64,000 nucleotides of DNA, from assembly GCA_028820655.1 (NCBI GenBank), contig JAPPIK010000014.1, positions 186,001-250,000 on the forward strand, given 5' to 3'. This document shows positions 1 through 8,501 of the stretch, piece by piece. Origin of the DNA: Candidatus Poribacteria bacterium. Lineage in GTDB: Bacteria > Poribacteria > WGA-4E > JAJDTR01. A program made the position numbers and the translations under genes. The notes under the pieces were generated by a model. That model searched no databases, was not told the DNA's origin, and saw nothing but the letters and a program-made list of their open reading frames with translations. Position 1 is the first letter of the stretch, and every line of letters starts with the position of its first letter.

Positions 1-1
1 G

Positions 2-664
2 ATCACCCATGACGATTTTTTTGAAACCGACTCGAGTTGGTCGCCGGACGGAACTAAGATTGCCTTTGCATCTTTCCGCCACGTCGTTGGCAACACGGAA
101 ATCTACGTAATGGATTCCGATGGGAATAACCCGATAAATGTGACCAGACACAAGTGGCACGATGTTAGGCCGAGTTGGTCGCCAGACGGAAGCAAGATGG
201 CGTTTGTCTCCTTCCGTGACGGCGGCTTCAATACTCCACATCATATATTTGTGATGAATGCAGATGGAACGGAAAGGCGCAATCTCACTGCCGACACCAA
301 CCTAAGGTTCAATTCCGATCCTACTTGGTCGCCTGACGGACATAGGATTGCTTTCAATTCGCTGCGTCACTTAGTTCCCGCTCATTCGCGCAACGACATT
401 TTCGTAATAACCGCTGACGGGAAAGAGATGGTGCAACTTACGGACGGACCGAGCACCAACTGGTCGCCCGCGTATGTGCAAGATGGGACAAAAATCGCCT
501 TCGTGTCACACCGTGACGGAGATAATACTATTTATGTGATGGACACTAACGGGAAGAACATTGTCAAACTCACGAAGACCCCTACCGGAACTGAAAGCAT
601 ATCTCCTTCTTGGCAGCCTGGGAGAAAAGAATCAAAAACCATTGACAAACAATCCAAGGAGTGA
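2..664 (+). CDS. TolB-like WD40/PD40 beta-propeller protein, 5' truncated by window edge
   Basis: The reading frame is open to the left edge, so the start and signal peptide are missing. The visible 220 residues are repeated blades of the TolB/PD40 type: each has a W-S-P-D-G-x-K/R-I-A-F core followed by I-Y/F-V-M-x-x-D/A-D/N-G. In TolB and related periplasmic proteins such blades form a protein- or ligand-binding propeller with no catalytic role. It is a close paralogue of the complete gene at 11895-12878. It differs at the end: after the last blade it stops in a short basic, lysine-rich tail and lacks the W-G-x-I-K tag that ends the other two TolB-like proteins here. Family assignment is firm; the ligand is unknown. 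Confidence 0.85.
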   Translation: MTHDDFFETDSSWSPDGTKIAFASFRHVVGNTEIYVMDSDGNNPINVTRHKWHDVRPSWSPDGSKMAFVSFRDGGFNTPHHIFVMNADGTERRNLTADTNLRFNSDPTWSPDGHRIAFNSLRHLVPAHSRNDIFVITADGKEMVQLTDGPSTNWSPAYVQDGTKIAFVSHRDGDNTIYVMDTNGKNIVKLTKTPTGTESISPSWQPGRKESKTIDKQSKE

Positions 665-1337
665 ACGAGGACCAATACGGTCTCCGGTTGCGTAACAAGT
701 GGCATCTCTATCCAAGAGTGACGGAAGCGATGAGTTTGTCGCATTAAGCGCTGGCCGCTAGGGGCTTGATGCGGTGTCAGACGAAGGAAACCCTATCTCG
801 GTTGGTTTCACCTTATAGCTTGCTCCCATCCTTTCGACGGCAAATCACTAGATGGGATAAGGGTAAAAGAAAGCACCTGATTTAGAGCTTGGTTGAAGTA
901 TCCCGAGCAGAGCCATTTTTGGTGATCCGCAAAAAGCATCTTAAAGAATTCATTGTAGTATGCCATTGAAATGTGGGATCCCTTTCGTCTTGACTATCAA
1001 GATCTCCATCGTACGCGTTGTCCACTTGCTTGATCTCAGTTAATCCCGCTCTAGGCCTTAGGTACACTTGGTTTTCGCCTATATACATAGCTTCCTTCCT
1101 GCAGGCGTTGTTAAATGCGGGTGCGCCGGGATCACTAACGTACTCGTTATTCAGTCGGTTGATCGCACCCTACAAATGTACTTTTCAATCAGGCTCTCAT
1201 TTCTGTCAATTGTGATGCGGGATTCGGCCACCTGAGGGATTGAACGTATAGGTACGCGACAATGAGGAAGATAAGAAAAAGTGTTGTCGGGCGCTTGATT
1301 TTCGACGACGGTACCAGAAGTGTCGTCATATTTGGCT
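665..1337. other. Intergenic stretch with degenerate dispersed-repeat copies
   Basis: No convincing gene is seen. Around 1000-1050 and 1155-1180 the sequence carries degenerate copies of the ATCTCTATCGC / CACTCGCTTGATC / CACCCTACA repeat found complete at 15474-15610. Short open frames on both strands are not supported by start sites or similarity. Confidence 0.5.
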
Positions 1338-2267
1338 ATGAGCAATTTTGACGAATTCTTGGAAACCCACAACATTTCCATCATGGTTAGTATGGAAGCC
1401 GACCATGCCGTATTACTTTTAAGACCGTCGGCAGCCGCGTTCACCATTCCGATTCGGAAGCCGTTAGGATTGTGTTTTCACAACGATCGCTTACTGTTGT
1501 CGTCTGTTGGAAAAGAAAACAGGATTTGGGAATACTGTTTTAAGCACAACGCTTTCTTGCTGAATCGGGTGCATGTGTTGGAAGGCTGGCACTATATCCA
1601 TGAATTGACGTTTTCTGAGGACGTTCCGGTTTTTAATAGCACCGGGACAAATAGTTTACGAACCGTAAACAGCGCCGAGGCGTATCCCATTATATATTCA
1701 CCCCCCGGATTGCCGGAAGAATGGTTGCGGCGTGATGAACGGCATCCCAAGGTGTTGTGGATGAACTCGTTAGCAAAAGTTGGCGACGAATGGGCATATT
1801 CGTGTTTCAGCAAAAATCCTTATTGCAAGTGGGACGCCGAAGGGTATCCGGTATTTACTTGTATGGACAAAAAAGGGGCGGTCTATGTCGGCAATAATGT
1901 CGTGTGTGAAGGATTGACAGTCCCTCATTCGGTGCGTTTTTGGGACGATCGCCTGTGGGTATGCAATAGCGGGTACGGCGAGTTCGGTTACATTGACGAC
2001 GCGGGCGCCTTTCAAGCCACAATAGAAGTGCCCGGATGGACACGCGGGTGTTACTGGTGGAACAATTTTTGTTTTGTAGCATATTCAAAACTTTACGAAC
2101 CGCGAGTGCGGCAATATGCACCGTTCTTCGAGGGCAAAGAATCCAGTTGCGGGATTGTTGTACTGGACGGCGGTACCGACGAAGTAGCACATGTCAAGCT
2201 TCACGATTGGCTTCAGGTCTTTGATTTAATTGTCATGGAAGGCTCCGTCAATATCGAGGCGTATTAA
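1338..2267 (+). CDS. DUF4915/TIGR03032-like protein
   Basis: A soluble protein of 309 residues with no signal peptide. It resembles the TIGR03032/DUF4915 family, whose members look like six-bladed propellers and often lie near O-linked or polysaccharide biosynthesis genes; no enzymatic role is established. Supporting features are the central segment with P-H-S-V-R-F-W, then R-L-W-V-C-N-S-G-Y-G-E-F-G, then P-G-W-T-R-G, which matches the family's PHS/LNSG/PGFxRG signature, and the C-terminal D-L-I-V-M-E-G. The ATG at 1338 was chosen; a GTG at 1320 is possible, and neither has a clear ribosome binding site. The assignment rests on these motifs by eye. Confidence 0.6.
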   Translation: MSNFDEFLETHNISIMVSMEADHAVLLLRPSAAAFTIPIRKPLGLCFHNDRLLLSSVGKENRIWEYCFKHNAFLLNRVHVLEGWHYIHELTFSEDVPVFNSTGTNSLRTVNSAEAYPIIYSPPGLPEEWLRRDERHPKVLWMNSLAKVGDEWAYSCFSKNPYCKWDAEGYPVFTCMDKKGAVYVGNNVVCEGLTVPHSVRFWDDRLWVCNSGYGEFGYIDDAGAFQATIEVPGWTRGCYWWNNFCFVAYSKLYEPRVRQYAPFFEGKESSCGIVVLDGGTDEVAHVKLHDWLQVFDLIVMEGSVNIEAY

Positions 2268-2269
2268 AG

Positions 2270-2840
2270 ACAGTGGGGAGCGGAGAGTGGAGAGTGGAGA
2301 GTTAAAAGCAGAAACTAATCACTAACCTAGACTCCGCACCCCATGAGGGGCATTTAGGAATATTTATAATTCTCTTCTCTGGTAATCATGACACTAGCAC
2401 ATCTTGTATTTGAATCATAAATAACATTCTACAAGTTTTTAGCCCCAGCGGGGCGACAGGTGTATAGAAACGTAAGTTGGCCACACACTCAAGCCCCAGA
2501 GGGGCGACACTTGGACTACGCTTCAATCGAAAACGCTAACAAGCAACAACTCAGCATCCGTTTTAATGCGGTTGATATACCCCAAACATAATTCACCTGT
2601 CACCCCGCTGGGGCTTTAATGAAGGGATGTCTGATGCTGCTATACACCTATCGCCCCTCTGGGGCTTGGCGTGTAAATGATCTTCAATTGGATCTCCAAG
2701 AATTGAAAAATTCAGTAACCACACGGATTTATAGGATTTCAATAAATTCTGTAAACCCCTAAAATGGGTGCGGAGAGTAGGACTAATCACTCGCCACTGT
2801 CTTAATCACTCTCCACTAATCACTAACGCCTGCTTTTAGG
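2270..2840. repeat. Composite inverted-repeat element with heptamer arms and AGCCCC/GGGGCG hairpins
   Basis: This gene-free stretch is nested and symmetrical. The outermost layer is heptamer repeats (AGTGGAG units at 2270-2300; AATCACT/CCACT units at 2778-2832, ending in GCTTTT). Inside these lie ACTCCGCACCC (about 2330) and its inverse GGGTGCGGAGAGT (about 2766). Inside again are palindromic AGCCCCAGCGGGGCGACA-type units at about 2440 and 2493, answered by inverse copies at about 2600 and 2650; GGTGTATAG and CTATACACC are also paired. It looks like a MITE- or REP-like non-autonomous element, perhaps one inserted into another. No transposase frame is visible. Confidence 0.65.
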
Positions 2841-2856
2841 GTGATTGTTGCTCATT

Positions 2857-3600
2857 ATGCCGAAATCAGTTAGACAACAAGTGCTAGACCTGACAACTTC
2901 CGTGTCACCAAAGAGAATTGAAAACGCCCAAACTGCGCTCGATCGGCTCATGCATCCCGAACGAGGCATTGGAGGCCTTGCAACTGAACTTCATGTGCCG
3001 CACGAATTGTTGTTTCTCTATGAGCTGGCATACGGATGTTGGGATGATGATAGGCGCTCTTACGGGCATATTATTCAGGCGGGTGTCCATTACGGCGTGA
3101 CACTGTGCATGCTTGCTCAAGCCGCCGAAAAAGAGGTGTCACCGTATCTGGTTTACGGAATCGATCCATACCAACCGCAGGATGATGGGGATGGTTATAC
3201 GTATCCGCACACGGAAGCATACGCCGGTGTTCGACATACCATATCGCAACTGGGGTTGGCAAACAGGGTCTGCGTGTGTTGTTTTGATTCGGCAACATTC
3301 TGCGAACAACTGTCGGTTATGTTTCCGGTGCGCCTGGCGTTCATAGACTCCAACCACACGGCGGCGCATGTGACCCGCGAAATCCGCTCGATAGAGCCGC
3401 TCGTTAATCCCGGGGGTTGGCTCGTGTTTCATGACGTTTTTCACACGAAATTGCCGGAGTTCAGCCACGTCATCGAGAGATGGATTTGCGATAATGAACA
3501 TCGTTATGACAAGTGGTTGCGCCTGCGCAAGTATCCCGAAGAGGGGCACGAGTTTTCTCATATCCCCATGTCAACTGTCGCGTGCCGAAAGAAGTGGTGA
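2857..3600 (+). CDS. Class I SAM-dependent methyltransferase (Methyltransf_24-like)
   Basis: A cytoplasmic protein of 247 residues. The segment H-I-I-Q-A-G-V-H-Y-G-V-T corresponds to the SAM-binding glycine loop; downstream, L-A-F-I-D-S-N-H-T followed by N-P-G-G-W-L-V-F-H-D-V matches the family's 'FIDG.H' and 'L.pGG....HD' motifs. Methyltransf_24 members modify sugars and small molecules in polysaccharide and antibiotic pathways; the substrate here is unknown. The ATG at 2857 was chosen over a TTG at 2845. The gene begins immediately after the right arm of a heptamer-repeat element, so its native upstream region may be replaced; no good ribosome binding site is seen. Confidence 0.7.
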   Translation: MPKSVRQQVLDLTTSVSPKRIENAQTALDRLMHPERGIGGLATELHVPHELLFLYELAYGCWDDDRRSYGHIIQAGVHYGVTLCMLAQAAEKEVSPYLVYGIDPYQPQDDGDGYTYPHTEAYAGVRHTISQLGLANRVCVCCFDSATFCEQLSVMFPVRLAFIDSNHTAAHVTREIRSIEPLVNPGGWLVFHDVFHTKLPEFSHVIERWICDNEHRYDKWLRLRKYPEEGHEFSHIPMSTVACRKKW

Positions 3601-3610
3601 CAAATGGGCG

Positions 3611-3798
3611 TTGATCGACCGAACCGCGCCATTGCCTTATAACTGGCGCAACCGGATTCATTGGTTACAATAGCCGCTTGTGCCTTGAATCTGCCAGGGA
3701 TTCTGCGATAGAGATCCCGCTTCATTCCAAGTTTCGTGGTGTTAGGGTTTTGCTAGTCACTAATCACTAGCTAGCTCGCAACGGCGCGGATCGATCAA
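3611..3798. repeat. Short inverted-repeat element between genes
   Basis: TTGATCGACCGAACCGCGCC at 3611-3630 is answered by an imperfect inverse copy at 3779-3798. Between them are a GCGATAGAGATCC motif (about 3708) from the dispersed repeat family and a CACTAATCACTAG heptamer run (about 3755). The layout suggests a small non-autonomous element of about 190 bp. No gene is seen in this gap. Confidence 0.5.
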
Positions 3799-3881
3799 GG
3801 TGAAGCTATGAGCGGAGATAGGCTCCATTGAGCCGCATGGAATCTAAACCGACAGCGAACCAAAGAAAAGAGAATCAAACT

Positions 3882-4241
3882 ATGAGATCCAGATCGTTTT
3901 ATGTGATGACGTTACGCGCCAATGCGAAGAAGAAAGACTTGATGAAGTTTTTGGAAAAGGAGTGGGTGCCCGCTCTCAAGAGTTGCCAGGGTTGTCTTGA
4001 AGTGGAGATCCTGTCGGACTACGGGGACCGGGCGGGATTTTTCGTGACGGAACTATGGGAATCCCCCGAGTCCCACGTAGAGCAGTCCTCCGCCTTGTGG
4101 GGAACCGAAAGGGTTGATATCTGGGAGGCGTGCGTGGAACTTGCCCTAATCGAAGCTAATTGGATGGGAGCTATCGTTCTCAAAACCGGTGAGAACATAA
4201 AACATAGACGGTCCGGTCATAAGGAGAGGGCGCCTGAATGA
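3882..4241 (+). CDS. Small antibiotic-biosynthesis-monooxygenase-fold protein
   Basis: A protein of 119 residues resembling the dimeric ferredoxin-like ABM/NIPSNAP group: an N-terminal beta strand (S-F-Y-V-M-T-L-R-A), a helix (K-K-D-L-M-K-F-L-E-K-E-W-V-P-A-L-K), a second strand pair around a 'gc.g..v..d....f...e.W' pattern, and a second helix. Such proteins may be cofactor-poor oxygenases or binding proteins. The ATG at 3882 has AAAGAAAAGAG upstream and is preferred over the in-frame TTG at 3828. The stop overlaps the start of the next gene (ATGA at 4238-4241), so the two are probably translationally coupled. Function beyond the fold is unknown. Confidence 0.6.
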   Translation: MRSRSFYVMTLRANAKKKDLMKFLEKEWVPALKSCQGCLEVEILSDYGDRAGFFVTELWESPESHVEQSSALWGTERVDIWEACVELALIEANWMGAIVLKTGENIKHRRSGHKERAPE

Positions 4242-6247
4242 AGAAATATATCTTTCTGCTGATTCCGCTGACAGCCATCGTTATTATTCCTGTGGTCTAT
4301 CAACGATGGAGCGAAGCCAGCCGACTGGAACTGATTAAACAAACCAAACAGAAAGCAGCCGAAATTGACGCCATCCCGTTAGCGGATTTCCTTAAGGGTT
4401 TGGAGCAAGCCTCTCCGGAGGGGACCTTGATGGTGCTGTACACCGGTAACACCCAAGCGCACCTCGAGCCGTGCGGTTGCTTTGTCGGTCAATCCGGCGG
4501 GTTGCCGCGGCGCGCGACCGCTATCTCCCAAATTTCGGCGAAGGGTTTCTCGCCCTTGACGATTGACTTGGGGGACGTTCTGCCTTCCGAGGTGCCCAAG
4601 ATGGCGCAAAGCGCTTTTGAGGAGATTGCCGCCTCAACGAAACCGCTGTCCGCCTTGGATCGTTTGCGCGTGGGCACTACGTTAACGGCGATGGGAGTCA
4701 TGGGATATCAGGCGATGGTTCCCGGAAAAACGGAAGCAAACGCAGGTGTAGACTTCGTGAAGGAGGCTTTGGGCGACCAATCGTACCCGCTGCTTGCGGC
4801 TAACTTGGAAGCAGCGGAGCTACGGTTTCAGCCTTATCTCATGAGAACCGTGGGCGGCAAAAAGATTGCCTTGGTTGGTCTTTCCGCGCTGGAGAATCTG
4901 TCGCTGCCCGGCTGGAAATCTGACCCGCCCGTTAGCGCCTTGGATCGCGTGTTGCCGGAGATCCGAGACGAAGCGGATTTTATCATCGTCCTTAGCAATC
5001 TTGCGCCGGAGACGAATCGGGACATTGCCGCCAAATACCCGTATATTTCAGTGATTCTGAGCCATGAAAGCGGCGAGACGGAACAGATTGGCGATGTCCT
5101 CATGGCTTACAGCGAAGCCAAAGGCAAGACTTTGGGAGTATTTACGCTGCGGGTCGAAGGAGATGGGCAGAGGGCATCGGCAGAACAGATTGCCCTAACA
5201 GAGGCGGTTCCCGACGATCCCAAGGTGCGAGCGATGTTGGACGACTTCTACGAACGGGTCGCCACGGATCCGCGCCTGCAGAATCAGGGGGATCGGCTCT
5301 TTTCCGGCGAGCCGCTTGAGGGGGACGCGGGGAACGGCTACGTGGGCTCCGAGGCGTGTAAGACGTGTCACCCGGAGGTGTCCGACCAGTGGGCGCACTC
5401 CTCGCACGCCGCCGCGTTCAACACCCTCTTAACCGTAGGGCGGCAGTTTTACCCGGAATGCGTCTCCTGCCACGTCACCGGTTTCGGCTACGAGACCGGC
5501 TACCGGATTAACACCCCGGAACGAAATCACTTGGCGGAGGTCGGATGCGAGACCTGCCACGGGCCCGGGAAAAAGCATGTCAATACGCCGCTGGCAGAAA
5601 ACATCCGTGGAGAAGTGCCGGAGCGCATTTGCGCATCTTGCCATAATACCGAACATTCGCCGGGCTTTGAGCAGATTGCCGCGCAGTTGATGCCGGAGGT
5701 CGATCACAGCCGGAAGCAGCCGAACTTGAAAACACTGCTTGAGCAGCGGATGCGCGGCTCTATGAAACCGCAAGTGGAACTGTTCGTGATGTCGTATTGT
5801 CCATACGGGGTGACGGCAGAGGAGGAATTGCTGCCGTTCTTTAGGAAGTACGGGGATACCATCGATTTCAAACTACGGTTCATCGCGAACGAAGCGGAGG
5901 ACACCGATGGGGAACTCGCGTTCACCAGTTTGCACGGCGCGGCGGAAGTGTTCGAGGACCTGCGTCAGATGGTGATTTCCGAACTTTATCCCGATAAATT
6001 TTTTGATTATCTGCTCTGTCGAGCGTCACATCTTCAGGGGGCTTGGGTAAAATGCGCCAGAGAACTGGGTCTGGATGTCGACAGGATTACACAGGAGATT
6101 GAAACGGAAAGGGTGCGGCAACGATTTTTGGAAGATGTTCGCCGCACGGACGAACTGAACATCCAAGGGTCGCCAACGTTAGTCATTGATGGCAGAATAA
6201 TTTCCGGCAACATCTGGCGAGGTAAAGTAGAGGGGTTCTGTCAGTAA
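4238..6247 (+). CDS. Exported fusion: UshA/metallophosphatase-like domain, tetrahaem cytochrome c-554-like domain, thioredoxin-fold domain
   Basis: A protein of 669 residues with an N-terminal signal or anchor helix (residues 4-20). Residues about 60-330 resemble the UshA/5'-nucleotidase-like region that precedes haem domains in some cytochromes (L-Y-T-G-N-T-Q-A-H-L-E-P-C-G-C, then G-G-L-P-R-R-A-T and T-I-D-L-G-D). Four CxxCH haem c sites follow at residues 374-378, 408-412, 437-441 and 465-469, in a cytochrome c-554-like context (Y-V-G-S-E-A-C-K-T-C-H). Residues about 515-665 form a DsbA/GILT-like thioredoxin fold, M-S-Y-C-P-Y-G at C521, where the second active-site cysteine is absent. It probably acts outside the membrane in electron transfer or thiol chemistry. 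It overlaps the preceding gene by 4 bases. No haem-ligation or export genes are nearby. Confidence 0.8.
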   Translation: MKKYIFLLIPLTAIVIIPVVYQRWSEASRLELIKQTKQKAAEIDAIPLADFLKGLEQASPEGTLMVLYTGNTQAHLEPCGCFVGQSGGLPRRATAISQISAKGFSPLTIDLGDVLPSEVPKMAQSAFEEIAASTKPLSALDRLRVGTTLTAMGVMGYQAMVPGKTEANAGVDFVKEALGDQSYPLLAANLEAAELRFQPYLMRTVGGKKIALVGLSALENLSLPGWKSDPPVSALDRVLPEIRDEADFIIVLSNLAPETNRDIAAKYPYISVILSHESGETEQIGDVLMAYSEAKGKTLGVFTLRVEGDGQRASAEQIALTEAVPDDPKVRAMLDDFYERVATDPRLQNQGDRLFSGEPLEGDAGNGYVGSEACKTCHPEVSDQWAHSSHAAAFNTLLTVGRQFYPECVSCHVTGFGYETGYRINTPERNHLAEVGCETCHGPGKKHVNTPLAENIRGEVPERICASCHNTEHSPGFEQIAAQLMPEVDHSRKQPNLKTLLEQRMRGSMKPQVELFVMSYCPYGVTAEEELLPFFRKYGDTIDFKLRFIANEAEDTDGELAFTSLHGAAEVFEDLRQMVISELYPDKFFDYLLCRASHLQGAWVKCARELGLDVDRITQEIETERVRQRFLEDVRRTDELNIQGSPTLVIDGRIISGNIWRGKVEGFCQ

Positions 6248-6334
6248 AGGTTTTTCTGACGTTGCATAACGCACTTTAACCGTTTATCTCTTGTTTCGGT
6301 CGAGCAGACAGTGACGGGGGCGAGGAGTTAAAAC

Positions 6335-7600
6335 GTGTTTTCAACAGGAATAACATTAGACCTAAAGAACAGAATGCAGAAGGTGGTACCTTTATTGCCG
6401 TATATACTTCTGCTGCTCTTGCTGACCAAACATGCGGCGAATTCTCCCAATGACCAATCTCGGCTCGCCACCATGGAATCGCTGGTGGAGCAGGGGACTT
6501 TCGCCATTGACGATTCTACATTCAAAGGTACGGTGGACAAGATCTTCGTCAACGGACACTTCTACTCCGGCAAGCCGCCGGTGTTGTCATTTCTGGGAGC
6601 CGGATTCTACTTTATCCTTCATCATGTGTTTCGTTTATCCATTTCGGATTCATGGACATACTACAGTCTAACGCTGCTCTTGGTTGGCGTTCCTTCCATC
6701 CTCATGCTGGTATTCTTTTCCAAGTCGTTGGCTTTTACGCGGTTGGATCCCAAGAATCATTGGATCATCACCTACGCGCTCGGAGGCGGGACGTTGATTC
6801 TCTCTTACAGCGTCGTGCTCAACAACCACACCGTTGCCGCTTCGCTGCTGTTTCTGGCGTTTTACTGTTGGCTTCGAATGAAGCAACTCTCCTTCAACCA
6901 ATCCAAGTTTCTTTTTGGCGCGGGATTTCTAAGCGCGTTAGCCGGTGTCATAGATACGGCGGCGTTGCCTTTTGCGGCGTTATTCTACATCCTTTCGGTT
7001 TCGCGGACGAGATCTTTCTCCTTGGCGTACATTTTGGGCGCGCTTGCTCCCTTTGCCCTACACGCGGCACTGAATGTGGCGATTGTCGGAGATATCTTTC
7101 CTGCCGCTTTGTTTCACAGTAATCTCTATCACTATCCGGACTCCTACTGGAACAACCCGATCGGGATTGATGCGTTAAATGAACCCAAACTCGTTTATAC
7201 TTTTCATTCTCTGATTGGGCACCACGGGCTGTTCTTGTTGACGCCGACGCTGATTTTCCCGTTGGTTATGCTCATAAAAATCCTTACGAATCGATTCCAC
7301 CCGTTCCGGCGAGAGGCGATTGTCGTTGGTTTCGGGTGTTTGGTCATCATCACAACTTACCTCTTTTGGTCATCAAATTACGGCGGCGTTGCGTTTGGCT
7401 TTCGCTGGTTCATATTGTTCGTTCCGCTCCTCTTTTTCTTTACCGCCTTTTTCTTCATCGACGTGAAATCACCGCGAATTCGCGGGCTGTTTTACGGACT
7501 GCTTTACCTTTCGGTGGTTGTGGCGGGAATTGGGGTGCGAAATCCGTGGACTGTTTTTGAACCTTACAAGTTGGCAAAGAACCTACTGGGATTAGCGTAG
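6335..7600 (+). CDS. Polytopic membrane protein, GT39/ArnT-like glycosyltransferase (GT-C type)
   Basis: A protein of 421 residues with about ten hydrophobic segments. After the first transmembrane helix comes a loop of the form R-L-A-T-M-E-S-L-V-E-Q-G-T-F-A-I-D-D, followed by D-K-I-F-V-N-G-H-F-Y-S-G-K-P-P-V-L, which resembles the first extracytoplasmic loop of dolichyl-phosphate-mannose/GT39 family membrane transferases (acidic residues then a 'y..KPP' motif). Such enzymes move a lipid-linked sugar onto an acceptor. A GTG start at 6335 is preferred because a GAGGAG site lies 8 bases upstream; ATG at 6374 is the alternative. Donor and acceptor are not predictable. Confidence 0.65.
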   Translation: MFSTGITLDLKNRMQKVVPLLPYILLLLLLTKHAANSPNDQSRLATMESLVEQGTFAIDDSTFKGTVDKIFVNGHFYSGKPPVLSFLGAGFYFILHHVFRLSISDSWTYYSLTLLLVGVPSILMLVFFSKSLAFTRLDPKNHWIITYALGGGTLILSYSVVLNNHTVAASLLFLAFYCWLRMKQLSFNQSKFLFGAGFLSALAGVIDTAALPFAALFYILSVSRTRSFSLAYILGALAPFALHAALNVAIVGDIFPAALFHSNLYHYPDSYWNNPIGIDALNEPKLVYTFHSLIGHHGLFLLTPTLIFPLVMLIKILTNRFHPFRREAIVVGFGCLVIITTYLFWSSNYGGVAFGFRWFILFVPLLFFFTAFFFIDVKSPRIRGLFYGLLYLSVVVAGIGVRNPWTVFEPYKLAKNLLGLA

Positions 7601-7622
7601 GGAAGGCAAAGGAGGTAAGCGG

Positions 7623-8501
7623 ATGTCACCAATTCGGATAAGGCAACTCATCCTCCAAATGGCGAAACGAGCGGATGTCGGGCATATCGGCTCCGCGTTG
7701 TCGATAGCCGACATCATCGCCGCGCTATACGGCGATGTGCTGCGGATTGTTCATCTCGACGACCCCAATCGAGACCGTTTTGTTCTCTCCAAAGGGCGCG
7801 CGGCAATGGCGCTCTATGCTGCGCTTTATCTGAAGGAGTGGCTCACCAAAGAAACACTCGAAACTTATTGCATGGATCCGGTTGCGAGTGAAAAAGCAGT
7901 GGCTAGTGGTCAGTGTCCAGTGACCAGTGAGGCCGCGGTTTCTACTGACCACTGGCAACAGGCAACTGGCCACTATCTCGGTGTTCATCCCGAACACACC
8001 TTCCCCGGCGTTGATTTCTCTACCGGTTCTTTGGGACATGGCTTGGCGATCGGGACGGGCGCTGCGTTAGCCGCGCGCCTTGAAGGCTGCTCCCGCCGCG
8101 TGTTTGTCCTGATTAGCGATGCCGAATGCAACGAGGGATCAAATTGGGAATCGGTGATGTTGGCGGCGCATCATCGACTTGCGAACCTCATTGCAATTAT
8201 TGATTTGAATAGCCAACAAGCGTTCGGCTATACGGCTGACGTTTTGAATCTTTCCCCGATGCGGGAGAAATGGGAAGCCTTTGGCTGGGATGTGCATGAG
8301 GTGGATGGTCACAACGTCGCCGAAATAACCGAAACTATTCAAAAACTTCACACAATCTCGGACAGTCCTCATGTGTTGATCGCTCGCACCACGTTCGGCA
8401 AAGGCGTTTCCTACATGGAAAATCGGATCAAGTGGCACTATATGCCGATGTCCGACGCCGAATACCAACAAGCTGTAGAGGCAGTTGCCAGTGGTCAGTG
8501 A
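7623..8501 (+). CDS. Transketolase, N-terminal (thiamine diphosphate binding) subunit, with an in-frame repeat insertion
   Basis: A protein of 292 residues matching the N-terminal half of split transketolases: D-V-G-H-I-G-S-A-L-S near the start, H-P-E-H-T-F-P-G-V-D-F-S-T-G-S-L-G-H-G, and the ThDP/Mg motif S-D-A-E-C-N-E-G followed by D-L-N-S about 30 residues later. The partner subunit is at 8799. Residues about 84-118 have no counterpart between the conserved 'L..YC' and 'HPEH' segments; this stretch is encoded by an inverted heptamer repeat (7888-7976). The last residues (V-A-S-G-Q) and the stop codon also lie in heptamer repeat sequence. The start has a near-perfect AAAGGAGG site. The split pair could act on ketose phosphates for polysaccharide precursors. 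Whether the insertion is tolerated is unknown. Confidence 0.85.
   Translation: MSPIRIRQLILQMAKRADVGHIGSALSIADIIAALYGDVLRIVHLDDPNRDRFVLSKGRAAMALYAALYLKEWLTKETLETYCMDPVASEKAVASGQCPVTSEAAVSTDHWQQATGHYLGVHPEHTFPGVDFSTGSLGHGLAIGTGAALAARLEGCSRRVFVLISDAECNEGSNWESVMLAAHHRLANLIAIIDLNSQQAFGYTADVLNLSPMREKWEAFGWDVHEVDGHNVAEITETIQKLHTISDSPHVLIARTTFGKGVSYMENRIKWHYMPMSDAEYQQAVEAVASGQ
7888..7976. repeat. Inverted heptamer repeat inside the transketolase N-subunit gene
   Basis: The left arm is AAAAAGCAGTGG followed by 7-base units of the CTAGTGG/TCAGTG(T)/CCAGTGA type. The right arm is the inverse: TACTGACCACTGGCAAC and further units ending CCACTAT. A GC-rich centre (AGGCCGCGG, about 7929) separates the arms, so the RNA could form a long hairpin. 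The insertion keeps the reading frame open. Confidence 0.8.

Noticed and set aside
1151-1447. A 98-codon minus-strand frame overlapping the start of the DUF4915-like gene
   Set aside because: It overlaps coding sequence of the recognised gene and has no supporting motif.
2440-2670. AGCCCC/GGGGCG units considered as a CRISPR array
   Set aside because: The repeats are few, palindromic and inverted relative to each other, with unequal spacers and no cas genes.
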